A stretch of 64,000 nt of DNA from Methylopila capsulata (GCF_016907975.1 NZ_JAFBCY010000003.1:868001-932000); one strand, 5' to 3'. Numbered from the stretch's first letter, positions 1-9,644 are shown. Translations and numbers: made by a program. Notes: generated from the sequence alone by a model not told the origin.

Positions 1-264
1 TATCTGGAGCGGCGGCGCCGCGCCGACCCCGGCTTCGACCCCCGCGCCTTCGCCCGCGCCTACGCCACCTTGGGCGCGCAGCGCGCGACCAAGATCCTCG
101 GCGTCTTCGTGCGGCTCGCCAAGCGCGACGGCAAGCCGGGTTACCTCGGCCACATCCCACGGGTGCGGCGCGCGCTCGCCGCCAACCTCGCCCATCCCGA
201 CCTCGCCGATCTCGCGGCCTGGTGCGCGGCCAATCTCGACCTGACGGAGACACCGGACCGTTGA
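1..264 (+). CDS. amgK: AmgK-type sugar kinase / aminoglycoside phosphotransferase family, C-terminal end
   Basis: The frame is open from base 1 to the stop at 262-264, so only the last 87 residues are present and the start lies outside the window. The visible part contains LGAQRATKILGVFVRL and GYLGHIPRVRRAL, typical of the C-terminal helical lobe of choline/aminoglycoside kinase-fold proteins found beside murU. In that family AmgK phosphorylates the anomeric carbon of N-acetylmuramate and N-acetylglucosamine in a cytoplasmic recycling route. The catalytic residues are not in view, so the assignment rests on the C-terminal match and on the next gene, whose likely start overlaps this stop. Confidence 0.6.
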   Translation, partial: YLERRRRADPGFDPRAFARAYATLGAQRATKILGVFVRLAKRDGKPGYLGHIPRVRRALAANLAHPDLADLAAWCAANLDLTETPDR

Positions 265-983
265 GCGCCGCGATCACCGACGCCATGGTGCTGGCCGCTG
301 GCCTCGGCACGCGGATGAAGCCCATCACCGAAACGAAGCCGAAGCCGCTGGTCGAGGTCGGCGGCGCGACGCTGGTCGACCATGTGCTGGACCGGCTGGC
401 AGACGGCGGCGTCGCCCGCGCCGTCGTCAACGTCCACCACCACGCCGACCAGATGGAGCGGCACCTCGCCGCCCGGACGACGCCGGCGATCGTGATTTCC
501 GACGAGCGCGACCGGCTGATGGATTCCGGCGGCGGCGTCGCGCGGGCGCTTCCGCTGCTGACGGGGGACGCCGTCTTCATCGCCAACGCCGACACCTTCT
601 GGATCGACGGCGCGCGCTCCAACGTGGCCCGCATGGCCGAGGCCTGGGACCCGTCGCGGATGGACGCGCTGCTGATGGTGGCGGCGCTCACCGCCAGCGT
701 CGGTTTCGACGGGGCCGGCGACTTCGCCTTCGCCGCCGACGGACGTCTCACCCGACGCGCCGAGAACCAGGTCACCCCCTTCGCCTACGCCGGCCTCGCG
801 GTGATGCCGCGCGCCGCGTTCGAAGCCGCCGGCGACGCGCCGTTCTCGCTCAACCGGCTCTGGAACGACGCCATCGAGCGGGAACGCCTGTTCGGCCTCC
901 GCCTCGACGGCCTGTGGCTGCACGTCGGCACGCCCGAAGCCATCGTCGAGGCCGACCGCGCCATCGCGCTCTCCGCGGTCTGA
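261..983 (+). CDS. murU: N-acetylmuramate-1-phosphate uridylyltransferase-like nucleotidyltransferase (MurU)
   Basis: A sugar-nucleotide transferase with the N-terminal signature MVLAAGLGTRMKP followed by KPKPLVEVGG, and a metal-binding NADTFW motif near residue 105. MurU proteins make UDP-MurNAc from MurNAc-1-phosphate and UTP, so with the AmgK-like gene this would form the peptidoglycan sugar recycling pair. I chose the TTG at 261, which overlaps the upstream stop as TTGA and has ACGGAG about 12 bases before it. An ATG at 285 and an in-frame upstream start at 222 are alternatives. Glucose-1-phosphate or mannose-1-phosphate transferases share the fold, so the substrate is inferred from context. 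Confidence 0.75.
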   Translation: MSAAITDAMVLAAGLGTRMKPITETKPKPLVEVGGATLVDHVLDRLADGGVARAVVNVHHHADQMERHLAARTTPAIVISDERDRLMDSGGGVARALPLLTGDAVFIANADTFWIDGARSNVARMAEAWDPSRMDALLMVAALTASVGFDGAGDFAFAADGRLTRRAENQVTPFAYAGLAVMPRAAFEAAGDAPFSLNRLWNDAIERERLFGLRLDGLWLHVGTPEAIVEADRAIALSAV

Positions 984-1076
984 GCGGAGCGCCGCAACGC
1001 TCAGGCGAGAATGGAAGACAGCGCGCGGCCGGCCATGCTACGCCTCCTCGCCCGACCGCCGCACAGGGACGACGCC

Positions 1077-2042
1077 ATGGCCCTCGACGCCGAATCCATC
1101 ATCGAGCGACGCGCGCTGCGGCGCCGGCTGGCGATCTGGCGCGTCGGCGCGATCGCGCTGGTCGGCCTCGTCATCGTGGTCGGCGCGCTTGCGGCCTTCG
1201 GGGGCGGCGCACGGAAGCCCGGCCCGCGCGAGGCGCACATCGCCAAGGTCGAGATCTCGGGCGTCATCATGGACGACGAGAAGCGCCAGAAGCTGCTCAA
1301 GGACATCGACAAGAGCGATGCCAAGGGCGTCCTGCTGGTCGTCAACAGCCCCGGCGGCGGCGTGACCGCCTCCGAGGACATCTACCTCGCCGTCCGCAAG
1401 ATCGCCGAGAAGCGCCCGGTCGTCGCCGTCGTCGAGACGCTCGCGGCCTCGGGCGGCTACATCGCCGCCATCGCCGCCGACCACATCGTCGCCCGCGAGA
1501 CCTCGATCACCGGCTCGATCGGCGTGCTGGCGCAGTACCCGAACTTCACCGGCCTGCTGGAGAAGCTCGGCGTCCAGGTGGAGTCCGTGAAGTCCTCGCC
1601 GCTGAAGGCCGCGCCGAACGGCGTGGAGCCGACCAGCCCGGAGGCGCGCAAGGCGCTGGAGGCGCTGATCCTCGACAGCTACGCTTGGTTCAAGACGCTG
1701 GTCTCGGAGCGCCGCAAGCTCGACGGCGCGGGCCTGGCCACCGTCGTCGACGGCCGCGTCTTCACCGGCCGGCAGGCGATCGGCCTGAAGCTCGTGGACG
1801 AGATCGGCGGCGAGGACCAGGCCATCGCCTGGCTCGGAACCCAGGGCGTGAACGTCGATCTGCCCGTGCGCGAGTGGAAGCCGAACCAGGGCGGGCTGGC
1901 GCGGCTCGGCCTCGCCGGCATGGCGGCCTCGGCCGCTGACGCTCTCGGCTTTCCGGCGCTCGGCGCCGCGCTTCGGACCGGCGGCGACGGCCGCCCGCTG
2001 ATGCTTGACGGGCTGCTTGCCCTCTGGCAACCTTCCGCCTAA
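1077..2042 (+). CDS. sppA: Signal peptide peptidase SppA, S49 family, membrane-anchored
   Basis: A 321-residue inner-membrane serine protease of the short, single-domain SppA type that degrades leftover signal peptides. One membrane helix lies at about residues 22-41, after a basic stretch. The S49 fold follows, with SPGGGVTASE near residues 91-100, the nucleophile Ser125 in LAASGGY and the general base Lys177 in SSPLKAAP. The ATG at 1077 is preferred because MALDAESIIERR is the usual beginning of the alphaproteobacterial protein; an in-frame ATG at 1011 would add 22 unlikely residues. It stands alone between murU and the IHF gene. The protease fold and catalytic pair are clear. Confidence 0.9.
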   Translation: MALDAESIIERRALRRRLAIWRVGAIALVGLVIVVGALAAFGGGARKPGPREAHIAKVEISGVIMDDEKRQKLLKDIDKSDAKGVLLVVNSPGGGVTASEDIYLAVRKIAEKRPVVAVVETLAASGGYIAAIAADHIVARETSITGSIGVLAQYPNFTGLLEKLGVQVESVKSSPLKAAPNGVEPTSPEARKALEALILDSYAWFKTLVSERRKLDGAGLATVVDGRVFTGRQAIGLKLVDEIGGEDQAIAWLGTQGVNVDLPVREWKPNQGGLARLGLAGMAASAADALGFPALGAALRTGGDGRPLMLDGLLALWQPSA

Positions 2043-2120
2043 AGGCCTTGTTTTCGAGGCACTTAAGTCGAATGAGAGACCTGAGCGGCTGTCCGGTCGC
2101 ATCTGGCGGAGGGGATGGCG

Positions 2121-2429
2121 ATGATCAAGTCCGAACTGGTGACCCGCATCGCGGCGGAAAACCCGCACCTCTACCAGCGTGACGTCGAGAACATCGTGAA
2201 CGCCATCCTCGACGAGATCGTAGACGCCCTCGCCCGCGGCGACCGGGTCGAACTCCGCGGCTTCGGCGCGTTTTCGGTCAAGGCGCGCCCGGCGCGCGTC
2301 GGTCGGAACCCGCGCACCGGCGAGCACGTTCCGGTGGACGGCAAAGTGGTGCCGTTCTTCAAGACAGGCAAGGAGATGCGCGTGCGGCTGAACAAGGACG
2401 ACCCGGCGGCGGCGGAAGCAAGCGCATGA
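2121..2429 (+). CDS. ihfB: Integration host factor beta subunit
   Basis: A 102-residue DNA-bending protein of the HU/IHF family. [20 protein letters not shown] is characteristic of the beta subunit rather than HU, and [10 protein letters not shown] at residues 61-70 is the beta-arm tip with the intercalating proline (Pro65). It would pair with IhfA, which is not in the window, to bend DNA at promoters and recombination sites. The sequence GGAGG at 2108-2112 is eight bases before the ATG at 2121 and only two before the ATG at 2115, so 2121 is chosen. Its stop overlaps the start of the LapA-like gene (ATGA), which suggests translational coupling. Confidence 0.93.
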   Translation: MIKSELVTRIAAENPHLYQRDVENIVNAILDEIVDALARGDRVELRGFGAFSVKARPARVGRNPRTGEHVPVDGKVVPFFKTGKEMRVRLNKDDPAAAEASA

Positions 2430-2785
2430 CCCTTCGTCGGCTCCTCACCGGCCTGATCGGCGTCCCGCTCTTCCTCGTCCTCGTGCTGTTCGCGGTGGCG
2501 AACCGTCAGTCCGTGGTCGTCGGCTTCGACCCGTTTTCGCCCGAAGCGCCCGTGCTCGCCGCACCGGCGCTGCCGCTGTTCGCCGTGATCCTCGCCGCCG
2601 TGATGCTGGGCGTCGTGATCGGCGGGTCGGCCTCCTGGTTCCGCCAGGGCAAATGGCGCAAGGAGGCGAAGACCCGTCGCGCCGAGGTCTCGAAGCTCGA
2701 AGCCGAGACGGAACGCGCGCACCGCGAAGCCGCCGCCGCCCGCCAGGCCCTCGCGCTGCCGGCGCCCCGCCGCGAAGCCGCGTAA
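2426..2785 (+). CDS. LapA-domain (DUF1049) inner-membrane protein
   Basis: A 119-residue membrane protein with two hydrophobic helices at about residues 8-25 and 48-70, then a basic, Ala/Glu-rich tail of about 45 residues that looks helical. [12 protein letters not shown] between the helices is the typical LapA (lipopolysaccharide assembly protein A) domain stretch. Placement directly after ihfB is recurrent in alphaproteobacteria. In enterobacteria LapA proteins help control LPS synthesis; whether this one does so is inference. The start overlaps the ihfB stop. Confidence 0.8.
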   Translation: MTLRRLLTGLIGVPLFLVLVLFAVANRQSVVVGFDPFSPEAPVLAAPALPLFAVILAAVMLGVVIGGSASWFRQGKWRKEAKTRRAEVSKLEAETERAHREAAAARQALALPAPRREAA

Positions 2786-2881
2786 AGCCGCGCGGCGACG
2801 CCACGACCGGCGTCGGATCGTTTCCCTCCCCTCGCCTTTCGGCGTCCTGCGGCGCCCACGGCAGTCGACCAGGGACCATCC

Positions 2882-3277
2882 ATGCGCCTGACCGCACCCT
2901 CGATCGTGGCGGCGCTCGTCGCGAGCGGCGCGCTGGCGACGCCGGCCTTGGCGGCCTCGGACGAGTTCGGCCTCGATTACCGCGTGGAGCGGCGCGACGC
3001 CGGGCGGTTCAGCATCGAAAGCTGCATCGCGGCCGCGCAGACGGCGGCCGACGCCGCCGGTCTCGTCACGACCGTCGACAAGCTCCATCCGGGAGAGCTC
3101 GGCGTCCTCGCCGCGGGGCCGCGCGGCGGCGGCGGGTCGCTGATCGTCTACTGCATCGGCGTCGACCGTAAGACCGTCTTCGTCGTGCAGGCGATGGACT
3201 ACATGCGCCGGGACAGCGCGGCCGCGTCGGCGCTGGCCGACAGCGTCCACGGCGCCCTGATGAAGGCGAGCCGGTAG
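2882..3277 (+). CDS. Small secreted protein of unknown function
   Basis: A 131-residue protein beginning with a clear Sec signal peptide (basic start, hydrophobic residues 7-20, likely cleavage after ATPALA near residue 24). The mature part has two cysteines, Cys48 and Cys91, which could form a disulfide in the periplasm, and a glycine run RGGGGSLIVYC before the second one. The C-terminal 30 residues are predicted helical. I do not recognise a characterised family. The gene stands alone, reads toward mutS and ends four bases from the mutS stop. Confidence 0.65.
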   Translation: MRLTAPSIVAALVASGALATPALAASDEFGLDYRVERRDAGRFSIESCIAAAQTAADAAGLVTTVDKLHPGELGVLAAGPRGGGGSLIVYCIGVDRKTVFVVQAMDYMRRDSAAASALADSVHGALMKASR

Positions 3278-3281
3278 GCGC

Positions 3282-5960
3282 TCAGGCCTCTCCGGCCTTT
3301 CGCAGCGCCTTCAGCCGGTAGAGCGCCTCGAGCGCGCCCTTGGGCGTCAGCTCATCGGGGTCGATCCCGTCGAGCTCCTCCGCGACGGGATCCGGCCCGG
3401 CCTCGGGCTTCGGGCGCGCGGCGGCGAAGAGCGGCAGGTCGTCGATCATGCGCTCCACCGGCGAGGCGCGGTCCGCCGCCTCCAGCTCGTCCAGCACCGC
3501 CTTCGCCCGGCGGACCACCATAGGCGGCAGGCCCGCGAGCTTCGCCACCTGGATGCCGTAGGAGCGATCGGCGACGCCAGGCGCGACCTCGTGCAGGAAC
3601 ACGACCTCGCCCTTCCACTCCTTCACCCGCACCGTGGCGTTGCGCAGCCGGCCGAGCCGGCGCGCAAGCGCGGTGAGCTCGTGGAAATGGGTCGCGAACA
3701 GCGACCGGCAGCGGTTGACCTCGTGCAGGTGCTCGATCGCGGCCCAGGCGATCGACAGGCCGTCGAAGGTCGCGGTGCCGCGGCCGATTTCGTCGAGGAT
3801 CACGAGCGAGCGCGGCCCGGCCGTGTTCAGGATGGCGGCGGTCTCGACCATCTCGACCATGAAGGTGGAGCGCCCGCGGGCGAGGTCGTCGGCGGCGCCG
3901 ACGCGGCTGTAGAGCCGGTCCACCACACCGATGTGCGCAGCCTTCGCGGGCACGTAGGCCCCAGCCTGCGCCAGCACCGCGCAGAGCGCGGCCTGCCGGA
4001 GGTAGGTCGACTTGCCGCCCATGTTGGGGCCGGTGACGAGCTGCACGATCCCCGCGTCGAGCTCCGCCTCCGACAGCGTGACGTCGTTCGGCACGAAGGG
4101 TTTTCCGCCCCGCTTCAGCGCCCGCTCCACCACGGGATGGCGGGCGCCTTCGAGCCGGAAGTCGAGCGTGTCGTCCACATGCGGGCGCACGTGCCCGCAA
4201 TCCACCGCGACCTCGGCCAGCGCGGCCGCCACGTCGAGCGCGGCCAGCGCCTCGGCGCAGGCGCGGGAGGCGTCCCAGCTCGCGGTCACCTGCGCCGCCA
4301 GCCGGTCGAACTGCGCCAGCTCCAGCCCGAGCGCGGTCTGGCCCGCCTCGCCGATGCGGCGCTCCAGGTCGCCGAGCTCGGTGGTGGTGAAGCGCATGGC
4401 GCCCGCCATGGTCTGGCGGTGCACGAAGGTCTCGCCGTGGGGCGGCTTCAGCAGGCGCTCGCCATGGGCTTGCGGCACCTCGATGAAATAGCCCAGCACG
4501 TTGTTGTGCTTGATGCGCAGCGTGCGCACGTCGGTCGCGTCGGCGTAGCCCGCCTGCAGCCGCGCGATCACCTTGCGGCTCTCGTCGCGCAAGCCCCGCG
4601 CCTCGTCCAGCGCCGGATCGGCGCCCGCGCGGACGAACCCTCCGTCGCGCTTCAGCAGCGGCAGTTCGTCGTCGAGCGTCGCGGCGAGATCGGCGCCGAG
4701 CGCGTGGTCCGCGGCCCCGAGGGCTGCCGAAATCGCGCCGAGCTCCTCGGCCGCCGGAACCAGCGGCGCGATCCGCGCGGCGAGCGCGTCCGCCGCCCTG
4801 AGCGCGTCGCGGATGGCGGCGAGGTCGCGCGGGCCGCCGCGGCCGAAGGCGATGCGCTGGGCCGCGCGGGCGAGGTCGGGCGCGCCGGCGAGCGCGGAGC
4901 GGACGGCGCGGCGGACGGCGGGATCCTCGATGAAGGCGGCCACGGCGTCGTGCCGGCGGCGGATCGCGGCGACGTCGACCAGCGGTCCGGCGAGGCGCGC
5001 GCCCAGCAGCCGCGAGCCGCCGGCGGTGACGCAGGCGTCGACCGCGTCGAGCAGGCTGCCCTCGCGCTGGCCTGCGAGCGTCCGCACGATCTCGAGGTTC
5101 GCCCGCGTGGCGGCGTCGATCTCCATCGCCGCGCCCCGACCCTCGCGGACGGGCCGCGCCAGCGGCGGGCGGCTGGCGAGCTGGGTGCGCTCGAGATAGG
5201 CGACGACGGCCGCTGCGGCCCCAAGCTCGGCCTTCGACAGCGCGCCGAAGGCCTCGGCGGTCGCCACCCCGAAGTGCCCGGCGAGCCTCGCGTCGGCGCG
5301 GGCGGCGTCGGTCATGTCGCGGGGGATCGGCGTGACGGCGCCGCGGGTCTCCCCGGTCGCGGTCGCCAGCTCGTCGACCAGCGCCTCGGGCACGAGGATC
5401 TCGGCCGGGTCGAGCCGCGCCAGCGCCGCGCCGAGGCTGGCGAGCGCCGCCTCTCCGACCGCGAAGGCGCCGGTCGAGACGTCCACATGGGCGACGCCGA
5501 ACACGAAGCCGCCAGTCTCCCCGCGGGCGCGGACGACCGCCACCAGCAGGTTCGCGCGCCGGGGCTCCAGCAACGCGTCCTCGGTCAGGGTGCCGGGCGT
5601 GACCAGGCGCACCACGTCGCGCCGCACGACCGACTTGCCGCCGCGCTTCTTCGCCTCCTTCGGGTCCTCGGTCTGCTCGCAGACCGCGACGCGGTGGCCG
5701 GCGGCGATCAGGCGCTGGAGATAATCGTCGGCGCGCTCCACCGGCACGCCGCACATCGGAATGTCCTCGCCGAGGTGCTTGCCGCGCTTGGTCAGCGTGA
5801 TGCCGAGAGTCCGGCTCGCAAGTTCGGCGTCCCGGAAGAACAGCTCGTAGAAGTCGCCCATCCGATAGAACAGCAGGCTGTCCGGATTGGCCGACTTGAT
5901 CTCGACGTACTGCTCCATCATCGGCGTCACGCGCGCCGGGGCGTCTTGGACGTCGGTCAT
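3282..5960 (-). CDS. mutS: DNA mismatch repair protein MutS
   Basis: An 892-residue mismatch sensor. Domain I carries the mismatch-probing motif GDFYELF (Phe37, Glu39). The connector, lever and clamp domains follow, and the ABC ATPase domain starts with [10 protein letters not shown] at about residue 643, with the signature region [10 protein letters not shown] and the Walker B stretch [16 protein letters not shown]. It binds base mismatches and recruits MutL, which is not in the window. The ATG at 5960 fits the usual protein start (MTDVQD). A TTG at 5987 would add nine residues but sits only one base from an AGGAGG sequence, so the start is uncertain. The length is normal for the family. Confidence 0.96.
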   Translation of the reverse strand: MTDVQDAPARVTPMMEQYVEIKSANPDSLLFYRMGDFYELFFRDAELASRTLGITLTKRGKHLGEDIPMCGVPVERADDYLQRLIAAGHRVAVCEQTEDPKEAKKRGGKSVVRRDVVRLVTPGTLTEDALLEPRRANLLVAVVRARGETGGFVFGVAHVDVSTGAFAVGEAALASLGAALARLDPAEILVPEALVDELATATGETRGAVTPIPRDMTDAARADARLAGHFGVATAEAFGALSKAELGAAAAVVAYLERTQLASRPPLARPVREGRGAAMEIDAATRANLEIVRTLAGQREGSLLDAVDACVTAGGSRLLGARLAGPLVDVAAIRRRHDAVAAFIEDPAVRRAVRSALAGAPDLARAAQRIAFGRGGPRDLAAIRDALRAADALAARIAPLVPAAEELGAISAALGAADHALGADLAATLDDELPLLKRDGGFVRAGADPALDEARGLRDESRKVIARLQAGYADATDVRTLRIKHNNVLGYFIEVPQAHGERLLKPPHGETFVHRQTMAGAMRFTTTELGDLERRIGEAGQTALGLELAQFDRLAAQVTASWDASRACAEALAALDVAAALAEVAVDCGHVRPHVDDTLDFRLEGARHPVVERALKRGGKPFVPNDVTLSEAELDAGIVQLVTGPNMGGKSTYLRQAALCAVLAQAGAYVPAKAAHIGVVDRLYSRVGAADDLARGRSTFMVEMVETAAILNTAGPRSLVILDEIGRGTATFDGLSIAWAAIEHLHEVNRCRSLFATHFHELTALARRLGRLRNATVRVKEWKGEVVFLHEVAPGVADRSYGIQVAKLAGLPPMVVRRAKAVLDELEAADRASPVERMIDDLPLFAAARPKPEAGPDPVAEELDGIDPDELTPKGALEALYRLKALRKAGEA

Positions 5961-6057
5961 CGGAGGTCGCGGGTTCCGCTGCGGCAAGCCTCCTTCAAAC
6001 GCGATTCCGCGCGGCGGCGCAAACCTGCGGCCGATCGGAGCTGGGGACGAGCGGGCC

Positions 6058-7128
6058 TCAGGCCGCCCGGCGGCCGGCGTCGCCGCCGTAGTAGTCGACG
6101 TAGCGCGGGTTGATCAGCGCCCGCGGCATCACGATCAGCACGTCGGTGGTGCCGAACTGGCGGTCGATCACCGCGCCGTCCCCGATGAAGGCGCCAAGCC
6201 TCAGGTAGCCCTTGATCAGCGGCGGCAGCGCCTTGAGCGCCGCGCGCAGGTCGATCGCCTCCTTCGGCATCAGGTTCATGTCCGTCCGGCGCCCGGGAAG
6301 CGCAGACGCACTCCACTCGGCGGGGGCGGCGTGGAAGTGGTGGAGGTAGGACAGCGGCAGCGCGAGCCGCTGCGGGTCGCAACCCTCGAGGCTCGCGCAC
6401 CCGATCATCACGTCGACGTCGTGGGCCTGCACATAGGCCCAGATGCCCTGCCACAGCAGCTCCACCGTGCGCTTGTCGCGGTAGGCCTTCTCCACGCAGG
6501 AGCGGCCGAGCTCCAGGAACGACAGCCCCCGGTGGCGGGCGACGAGATCGTCGATCGCGAACTCGCCCGAGGTGTAGAACCCGAAGGCGCGGTCCGCCGC
6601 TTCCTGCCGCAGCAGGCGGTAGGCGCCGACGACGCGCGGCTTCTTCTTGAAGCCCTTCGGCTTGAACGGCGCGGCGGCCTCGCCGAAGGCGCGAGCGAAC
6701 TCCGCGCCCTTGCCTTCGAGCCCCTTCAGCTCGAACCCCTGCAGGCCGAGCAGCGCCTTGGCGGGCTTCGGCCGCGGGGTGTGGTCGAGCACCAGCAGGT
6801 GGTCGCAGACGGCGTCGTAGGCGTCCATGTCGCGGCGCGCGAGCCGGGCCAGCGGGTCGGCGACCGCCGACAGCTCCTTGTAGAACACCTCGTAGCGCAG
6901 CCGCTGGGCGCGCTTCACGTCCCGGGGACGTTCGGCGAGCCGGACCTCGAGCTGGCCGATGCGCCCGAGCGGCTTGGGCATGGCGTCGGCTGCGGCCTCA
7001 AGCGCGGCGCGGCTCGGCGTCAGGTCGAACGGGAAGCCCTTTCGCTTGGGCAACCCGACCGCGTGATGGGACCGAAAGCGCCCGACGAGCGAGGGAGCGC
7101 CGGCGCGGGGAGCACGGACGATGGACAT
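6058..7128 (-). CDS. olsB: OlsB-like N-acyltransferase (GNAT/hemolysin-like fold)
   Basis: A 356-residue protein of the acyl-ACP-dependent acyltransferase group once called hemolysin-like. [12 protein letters not shown] is the typical start of the core. Further on come [19 protein letters not shown], and [11 protein letters not shown] with LSYLHHFHA. OlsB adds a 3-hydroxyacyl chain to ornithine, the first step of ornithine lipid synthesis; olsA is not in the window. The ATG at 7128 has GAGAGG about ten bases upstream. The same frame stays open to 7608, but that extension is antisense to the kinase gene and has the skewed composition of a shadow. Substrate is inferred from family. Confidence 0.8.
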   Translation of the reverse strand: MSIVRAPRAGAPSLVGRFRSHHAVGLPKRKGFPFDLTPSRAALEAAADAMPKPLGRIGQLEVRLAERPRDVKRAQRLRYEVFYKELSAVADPLARLARRDMDAYDAVCDHLLVLDHTPRPKPAKALLGLQGFELKGLEGKGAEFARAFGEAAAPFKPKGFKKKPRVVGAYRLLRQEAADRAFGFYTSGEFAIDDLVARHRGLSFLELGRSCVEKAYRDKRTVELLWQGIWAYVQAHDVDVMIGCASLEGCDPQRLALPLSYLHHFHAAPAEWSASALPGRRTDMNLMPKEAIDLRAALKALPPLIKGYLRLGAFIGDGAVIDRQFGTTDVLIVMPRALINPRYVDYYGGDAGRRAA

Positions 7129-7151
7129 GCAGGCGTGGCCTCTCGCGGACC

Positions 7152-7170
7152 GGCGTGGTCGCACCACGCC
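7152..7170. repeat. Perfect 8-bp inverted repeat in front of the OlsB-like gene
   Basis: GGCGTGGT at 7152-7159 and ACCACGCC at 7163-7170 are perfect complements around the three bases CGC. The element lies 24-42 bases upstream of the chosen start at 7128, so it would form a hairpin in the mRNA leader or act as a binding site near the promoter. No run of T follows, so it is not a normal intrinsic terminator. Confidence 0.4.
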
Positions 7171-7294
7171 TCGGGACGGGGCGGCCCGTCGGGGCCGGCC
7201 TCGGGCCGCATCCGGCCCTTCCCTCACATCACCATAGTCCCCGGACGCGAATGTGACAACGCAAGCGCCGGAACGCTCTCGCGAATTCCGCGAC

Positions 7295-9019
7295 TCACGC
7301 CACCCGGGCCGTGACCGCCGCCTGAACCGCGAGCAGGCCTTCGAGCGCGCGGGCGTCGAGCGGTTTGGCGAGCAGATCGTCCATGCCGGCCTCGAGCGCC
7401 GCGGCGCGGTCCGCCGTCGAGACGTTCGCCGTAAGCGCCACGACGAGCGCCGGCCGGCGATCGCCGGCGCGCTCGATCTCGCGCAGCCGGCGGGCGCAGG
7501 CCAACCCGTCGAGGCCCGGCATCCGGACGTCGACGAGCGCGGCGTCGAACTCGCCGGCGTCGAAGGCCGCGACAGCCGCGAGCCCGTCTCCGACCTGCAC
7601 GACCGCATGGCCGAGACGGGAGAGATGCGCGACCGCGATCAGCGCGCTGACCGGATCGTCCTCGGCCAGCAGCACCTTCAGCCCACGCGCCCGAGGGAAG
7701 CTGACGGCCGGGCGGGTCTCCACCGGACCCTGGCCGCCCAGCGGACGCGGATCGTTGAGCCGGCTCGTCAGCGACGCCGCGCGCACCGGCTTCACCAGGT
7801 AGCCGTCGAAGCCGTCGGCCACGAGCGCGGGCAGTTCGCGGCGGTCCAGCGGCGTCAGCAGGGCGAGCGTCTTCTCGGCCCCGCCAAGACGGGCCGCAGC
7901 TGCGAGGTCGCTGGCGCGCACCTGGATCGCACGGTCGATCATTACGGTGTCGGCCTTGAAACGGCGAACGCGGGCTGCGAACTCGTCCGCCGGCTCCGGC
8001 GCGACGAGCCGGGCCTCCGCGCCCCATTCGGCAAGCTTCTCGACGAGCCAGGGCCCGCCGAACGGCGCGTTGGAGACCACGAGCAGACGGCGGCCGGCGA
8101 GGCTCGCCTCGGGCTGCGGCGCAGGAGCCGCGGCGGCCGCCGGCAGCGTGAGCGTGAAGACCGCGCCCTCACCCGGGCGTCCGTCGGCCGTGAGCCGGCC
8201 GCCCATGGCGGCGGCGAGCCGCGCGCTGATGGCGAGACCGAGGCCGGCGCCGCCGGCGCCCGGATCAGCGTCCCCGCGCTCGAACTCCTCGAACAGGCGC
8301 TCGGCGTCCGAAGGCTCAAATCCGGGGCCGGTGTCGAGCACCGTGAAGCGCAGGCCGTCGCCGGTGGGGTCGACCCGCAGGCCGACGCCGCCTGCGGCGG
8401 TGAATTTCACCGCGTTGCCCGCGAGGTTGAGCAAGATCTGCCGCACCCGCGCGGCGTCGCCGACGACCATCGCTGGCGCTTCGGCGGCGATGCGCACGGC
8501 GAGGTCGAGCCCCTTGGCCTGGGCGCGCGGCGCCAGCAGCTCCGCCACGCCCTCGACCACCTCGGCCACGTCGAAGGGCGCGGTCTGCAGCGCCACCCGG
8601 TCCGATTCGATGCTGGAGAGGTCCAGCATCTCGTCGACCAGCGCGAGCATGGCCTCCGCGGAGGTCTTCACCGCCGTGGCGTAGGTGCGCTGCTCGGCGG
8701 CGAGCGGCGTGCCGAGCAGAAGGTCCGCCGCGCCGATGACGCCGGAGAGCGGCGTGCGCATCTCGTGGGTGACGGTGGCGAGGAACCGCGTCTTGGCCTC
8801 GGAGACCACGGCGGCGCGCCGCTCGGCGCTCTCGACCGCGCGAACGCCCTCCGCCCGCGCGCGCTCCTCGCGCTCCTGCGCCGCCCAGACCGCGTCGCGC
8901 AAAGCTTCGGCCTCGATCGCCGCGGCCGAAAGCCGACGTCGAAGCGTCCAGCTTCCGCCCGCCGCGACCAGCGCGAGAACGCCTGTGACGGCGAACAGCG
9001 CTTCGACCTCGAAGCTCAT
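7295..9019 (-). CDS. Hybrid histidine kinase with a degenerate receiver and a C-terminal receiver
   Basis: A 574-residue sensor kinase. One N-terminal membrane helix (about residues 7-25) is followed by a charged coiled coil, then the HisKA domain with the phosphorylated His85 in TVTHEMRTPLSG. The HATPase part carries NLAGNAVKF, DTGPGFEP and GAGLGLAISARL. Next comes a receiver-like domain (about 335-440) that lacks the usual acidic pair (it reads LLVVSNAPF). The C-terminal receiver keeps AEDD and the acceptor Asp497 in LVDVRMPGLDG. There is no periplasmic sensor domain. The start at 9019 has a GGGGGAGGG site a few bases upstream. The signal and the output partner are unknown. Confidence 0.9.
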   Translation of the reverse strand: MSFEVEALFAVTGVLALVAAGGSWTLRRRLSAAAIEAEALRDAVWAAQEREERARAEGVRAVESAERRAAVVSEAKTRFLATVTHEMRTPLSGVIGAADLLLGTPLAAEQRTYATAVKTSAEAMLALVDEMLDLSSIESDRVALQTAPFDVAEVVEGVAELLAPRAQAKGLDLAVRIAAEAPAMVVGDAARVRQILLNLAGNAVKFTAAGGVGLRVDPTGDGLRFTVLDTGPGFEPSDAERLFEEFERGDADPGAGGAGLGLAISARLAAAMGGRLTADGRPGEGAVFTLTLPAAAAAPAPQPEASLAGRRLLVVSNAPFGGPWLVEKLAEWGAEARLVAPEPADEFAARVRRFKADTVMIDRAIQVRASDLAAAARLGGAEKTLALLTPLDRRELPALVADGFDGYLVKPVRAASLTSRLNDPRPLGGQGPVETRPAVSFPRARGLKVLLAEDDPVSALIAVAHLSRLGHAVVQVGDGLAAVAAFDAGEFDAALVDVRMPGLDGLACARRLREIERAGDRRPALVVALTANVSTADRAAALEAGMDDLLAKPLDARALEGLLAVQAAVTARVA

Positions 9020-9157
9020 GGCGCACCCTCCCCCCGCTGCGTTCCGACGCAGGCCCGTTGGCATCCTAGGACGGCGGCCTTGCGGAACTCTTGACGGAGG
9101 GCCACCTCGCCGGCTTGCCTATGCGTTTTCCCGAAGCCCGTCACCAACAGAGCAGCG

Positions 9158-9637
9158 ATGAGCGTCGCCTTCACCAAAGAGCAGGAGAACGAGGCTACGG
9201 CCGCCGACCTGCCGGACCGCCCGATCTCGCCGCACCCCAATCTCGTGACGCCCGAAGGCCTGCGCCTCCTCGACGCGGCGCTTGCGGAGGCGCGCGCCGC
9301 CTACGCCGCGGCGCAGGCCACGGGCGACATCCAGCAGGACCGCACGGCGATGGCCCGCGCCACCCGCGACCTGCGCTACTACTCCGCCCGCCGCGCCAGC
9401 GCCGAGCTGATCGCTCCTGCGGCCGACCCTGACACCGTGACCTTCGGCGGGGCGGTGACCTTCGACCGCGAGGACGGCCGCCGGCAGACCTTCCGCATCG
9501 TCGGCGAGGACGAGGCCGACCCGGCGAAAGGCTCGGTCTCCTATGTCTCCCCGCTCGCCCGCGCGCTCATGGGCAAGACCATCGGCGACGCCGCGACGGT
9601 GGCGGGCGGCGAGGTGGAGATCGTCGCGATCGGCTGA
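9158..9637 (+). CDS. Divergent GreA/GreB-family transcription factor
   Basis: A 159-residue protein with the two-part Gre layout: an N-terminal helical hairpin (about 30-85) and a C-terminal FKBP-like domain with VTFGGAVTF and FRIVGEDEADPAKGSVSYVSPLARALMG. Gre factors insert the hairpin into the RNA polymerase secondary channel and trigger transcript cleavage with two tip acids (Asp41 and Glu44 in E. coli GreA). Here the tip reads GDIQQD at 56-61: the Asp is present (Asp57) but the Glu position is Gln60. The usual ENAEY stretch is missing. It may therefore modulate the polymerase without efficient cleavage. It is divergent from the kinase gene. Confidence 0.8.
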   Translation: MSVAFTKEQENEATAADLPDRPISPHPNLVTPEGLRLLDAALAEARAAYAAAQATGDIQQDRTAMARATRDLRYYSARRASAELIAPAADPDTVTFGGAVTFDREDGRRQTFRIVGEDEADPAKGSVSYVSPLARALMGKTIGDAATVAGGEVEIVAIG

Positions 9638-9644
9638 GGCCGCC

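Noticed and set aside
3591-6113. 840-residue open frame antisense to mutS
   Set aside because: It is a GC-driven shadow, rich in Arg, Gly and Ala with no family match, while mutS on the other strand is unmistakable.
7129-7608. 160-residue N-terminal extension of the OlsB-like protein
   Set aside because: The extension is antisense to the kinase gene and unlike the family; the ATG at 7128 has a good ribosome site.
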